From NCBI GenBank assembly GCA_016711285.1, contig JADJTG010000017.1:62001-126000 (forward strand): DNA of 64,000 bases, given 5' to 3'. A model generated the notes under the pieces. It saw only the letters and a program-made list of their open reading frames with translations, made no database searches and was not told the origin of the DNA. The translations under genes were made by a program, and so were the position numbers. How positions within the stretch are numbered: position 1 is the stretch's first letter; every line of letters begins with the position of its first letter. This document shows, piece after piece, positions 63,026-64,000 of the stretch. This DNA is from Sphingobacteriales bacterium (GTDB lineage: Bacteria > Bacteroidota > Bacteroidia > Chitinophagales > UBA2359).

Positions 63026-64000
63026 TTATCTGTGTAGAATATCAATCGTAGGACAAGCATTTGTCGGACAACAAGGAATAGCTTCTAAAATCACTGCACA
63101 ACAAGTGCCTGTTGTACAGCCTCCGTTATCAGCCGTGTAAGTATAACTGCCCGCCTGATTAGTCGTATAAGAACTACCCGTTCCTACTTGTACTCCGTCT
63201 TTGTACCACATTACATTTACTAAGCCTGTTTCTGCAAATAAGGTGACACTCTGACTACCGTCATCACAGATTTGCATCGGTACACTCACGCATACTTTAT
63301 CTATGTCATCTTCTCCGACTACGCCATTGTTCGGTGTGCTGTCTATGTCCGTTCCATTCATCACACTGATCTCTGCCGTGTTGTAGTGTACGCCCTCGCT
63401 TAATATCGTTCCTACTATTGTCAGCGTTTTCGGTGCATCATTCGCCAAGAAATCGCCCACCGTCCATACGCCTGTAGCCGAATCATAACTGCCCTGACTC
63501 GCTGAACTGCTCACATACGATATACCCGTTGGCAATACATCACTCACCGAAACTCCACTTGCATCTGTGCCGCCTTCATTCGTTATCGTTATCGTGAATG
63601 TCACCTGTTCGCCTATCTGGGCGATTGTTTTGTCTATCGATTTATCCAATGCCAAATCTATTGAATCCGCTCCGCCCGGATTGATGTCAAACAAGAAATC
63701 TGATATTTCGCACACATTACAAGTACCTGTATTCGTGATACTCAGCGTTACAAAACTGTTGCTCGCAGGTACTGTACCCACTAATTGAGCACTGCCATAA
63801 GGCAAATCATTAGCTGTCAAATCGCCGCTCACATCGTAAGTTGAGGATAAGTTTGTTCCTGTCGGATTTGAATAGATTTGCCATTCGTCATCTGCTGTAT
63901 CGGCAGTACCTTTGTCATCTTTTACTGCTGACAATCCGAAGCTGTTCAAGGAACAAGGCAAACAGTAAAATCCGAAGTCAACTGTCAGGTTTTCATTCGT
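63026..64000 (-). CDS. C-terminal part of a second giant surface protein (5' part outside window)
   Basis: The frame is open from the window edge to 63026, 324 codons. It begins TNENLTVDFGFYCLPCSLNS, the end of an SdrD-B repeat, followed by the same DUF11 domain (ALDKSIDKTIAQIGEQVTF) and a Cys-rich end, CCPTNACPTIDILHR. It is the inverted paralogue of the giant protein's 3' end at 47927-48905; differences include FLFDINPGGADS versus YVFEITPGIADS. No type A sorting domain follows. Probably also a large repeat-bearing surface protein. Confidence 0.9.
   Translation of the reverse strand, partial: TNENLTVDFGFYCLPCSLNSFGLSAVKDDKGTADTADDEWQIYSNPTGTNLSSTYDVSGDLTANDLPYGSAQLVGTVPASNSFVTLSITNTGTCNVCEISDFLFDINPGGADSIDLALDKSIDKTIAQIGEQVTFTITITNEGGTDASGVSVSDVLPTGISYVSSSASQGSYDSATGVWTVGDFLANDAPKTLTIVGTILSEGVHYNTAEISVMNGTDIDSTPNNGVVGEDDIDKVCVSVPMQICDDGSQSVTLFAETGLVNVMWYKDGVQVGTGSSYTTNQAGSYTYTADNGGCTTGTCCAVILEAIPCCPTNACPTIDILHR

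Noticed and set aside
1..64000. tRNA, rRNA, tmRNA or riboswitch genes
   Set aside because: Intergenic regions were read for cloverleaf or known RNA motifs and none was recognised; small RNAs cannot be excluded by eye.

Overview
The window is a chromosomal piece of a Bacteroidota bacterium, most likely from the Saprospiria/Chitinophagia side of the phylum. The evidence is the repeated promoter element TAnnTTTG, several secreted proteins with type IX secretion (T9SS) C-terminal sorting domains, SdrD-B/DUF11/GEVED surface modules, families such as DUF3127 and DUF6580, a Tgt without the zinc cysteines, and a sufBCDSE cluster. No rRNA or tRNA gene was recognised.

Layout. 1-11 kb: miaB (cut by the window edge), a TPR protein, a PolB-like 3'-5' exonuclease, an AT-rich acyltransferase, sucC, a frameshifted small conserved protein, a frameshifted T9SS cargo protein, fbp, a GNAT acetyltransferase and aspartate kinase. 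11-18 kb: the SUF iron-sulfur cluster operon (sufB, a secreted esterase, sufC, sufD, a frameshifted sufS, sufE). 18-24.7 kb: a lipoprotein, an L,D-transpeptidase, trxB, mutS2, two perfect palindromes with a 21-bp minisatellite, and a conserved hypothetical. 24.7-29.3 kb: an AT-rich restriction-modification (R-M) island in which a complete R-M pair (HEAT-repeat/methyltransferase fusion plus CfrBI-like nuclease) sits inside the broken nuclease gene of another R-M pair. 29.4-40 kb: housekeeping genes (MBL hydrolase, 3-hydroxyacyl-CoA dehydrogenase, tgt, L,D-transpeptidase, NUDIX, trxA, DUF3127, aroA, free-methionine-sulfoxide reductase, maf, rpsT, plsC).

40-50 kb: a giant surface protein gene (about 2,580 residues after repairing three frameshifts) with seventeen 30-residue Cys-rich repeats and four near-identical 139-residue SdrD-B repeats. 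It is bracketed by direct copies of an IS630-type left end and followed by an IS1 relic and a T9SS-domain fragment. 50-64 kb: an M43 metalloprotease, pckA, a small cluster of little-known genes, a lytic transglycosylase, a DUF6580 membrane protein, a PKD lipoprotein, a beta-barrel protein and a subtilisin-like T9SS protease. The far edge holds the inverted, near-identical 3' end of a second giant surface protein.

Themes. Secreted and surface proteins dominate the accessory content, and the two giant paralogues form an inverted repeat that could drive inversion of about 14 kb. At least seven indel frameshifts occur in otherwise intact genes, including the near-essential sufS. This points to residual sequencing or assembly error, although true decay cannot be excluded for the surface genes. 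The nested R-M island is the most informative unusual structure.
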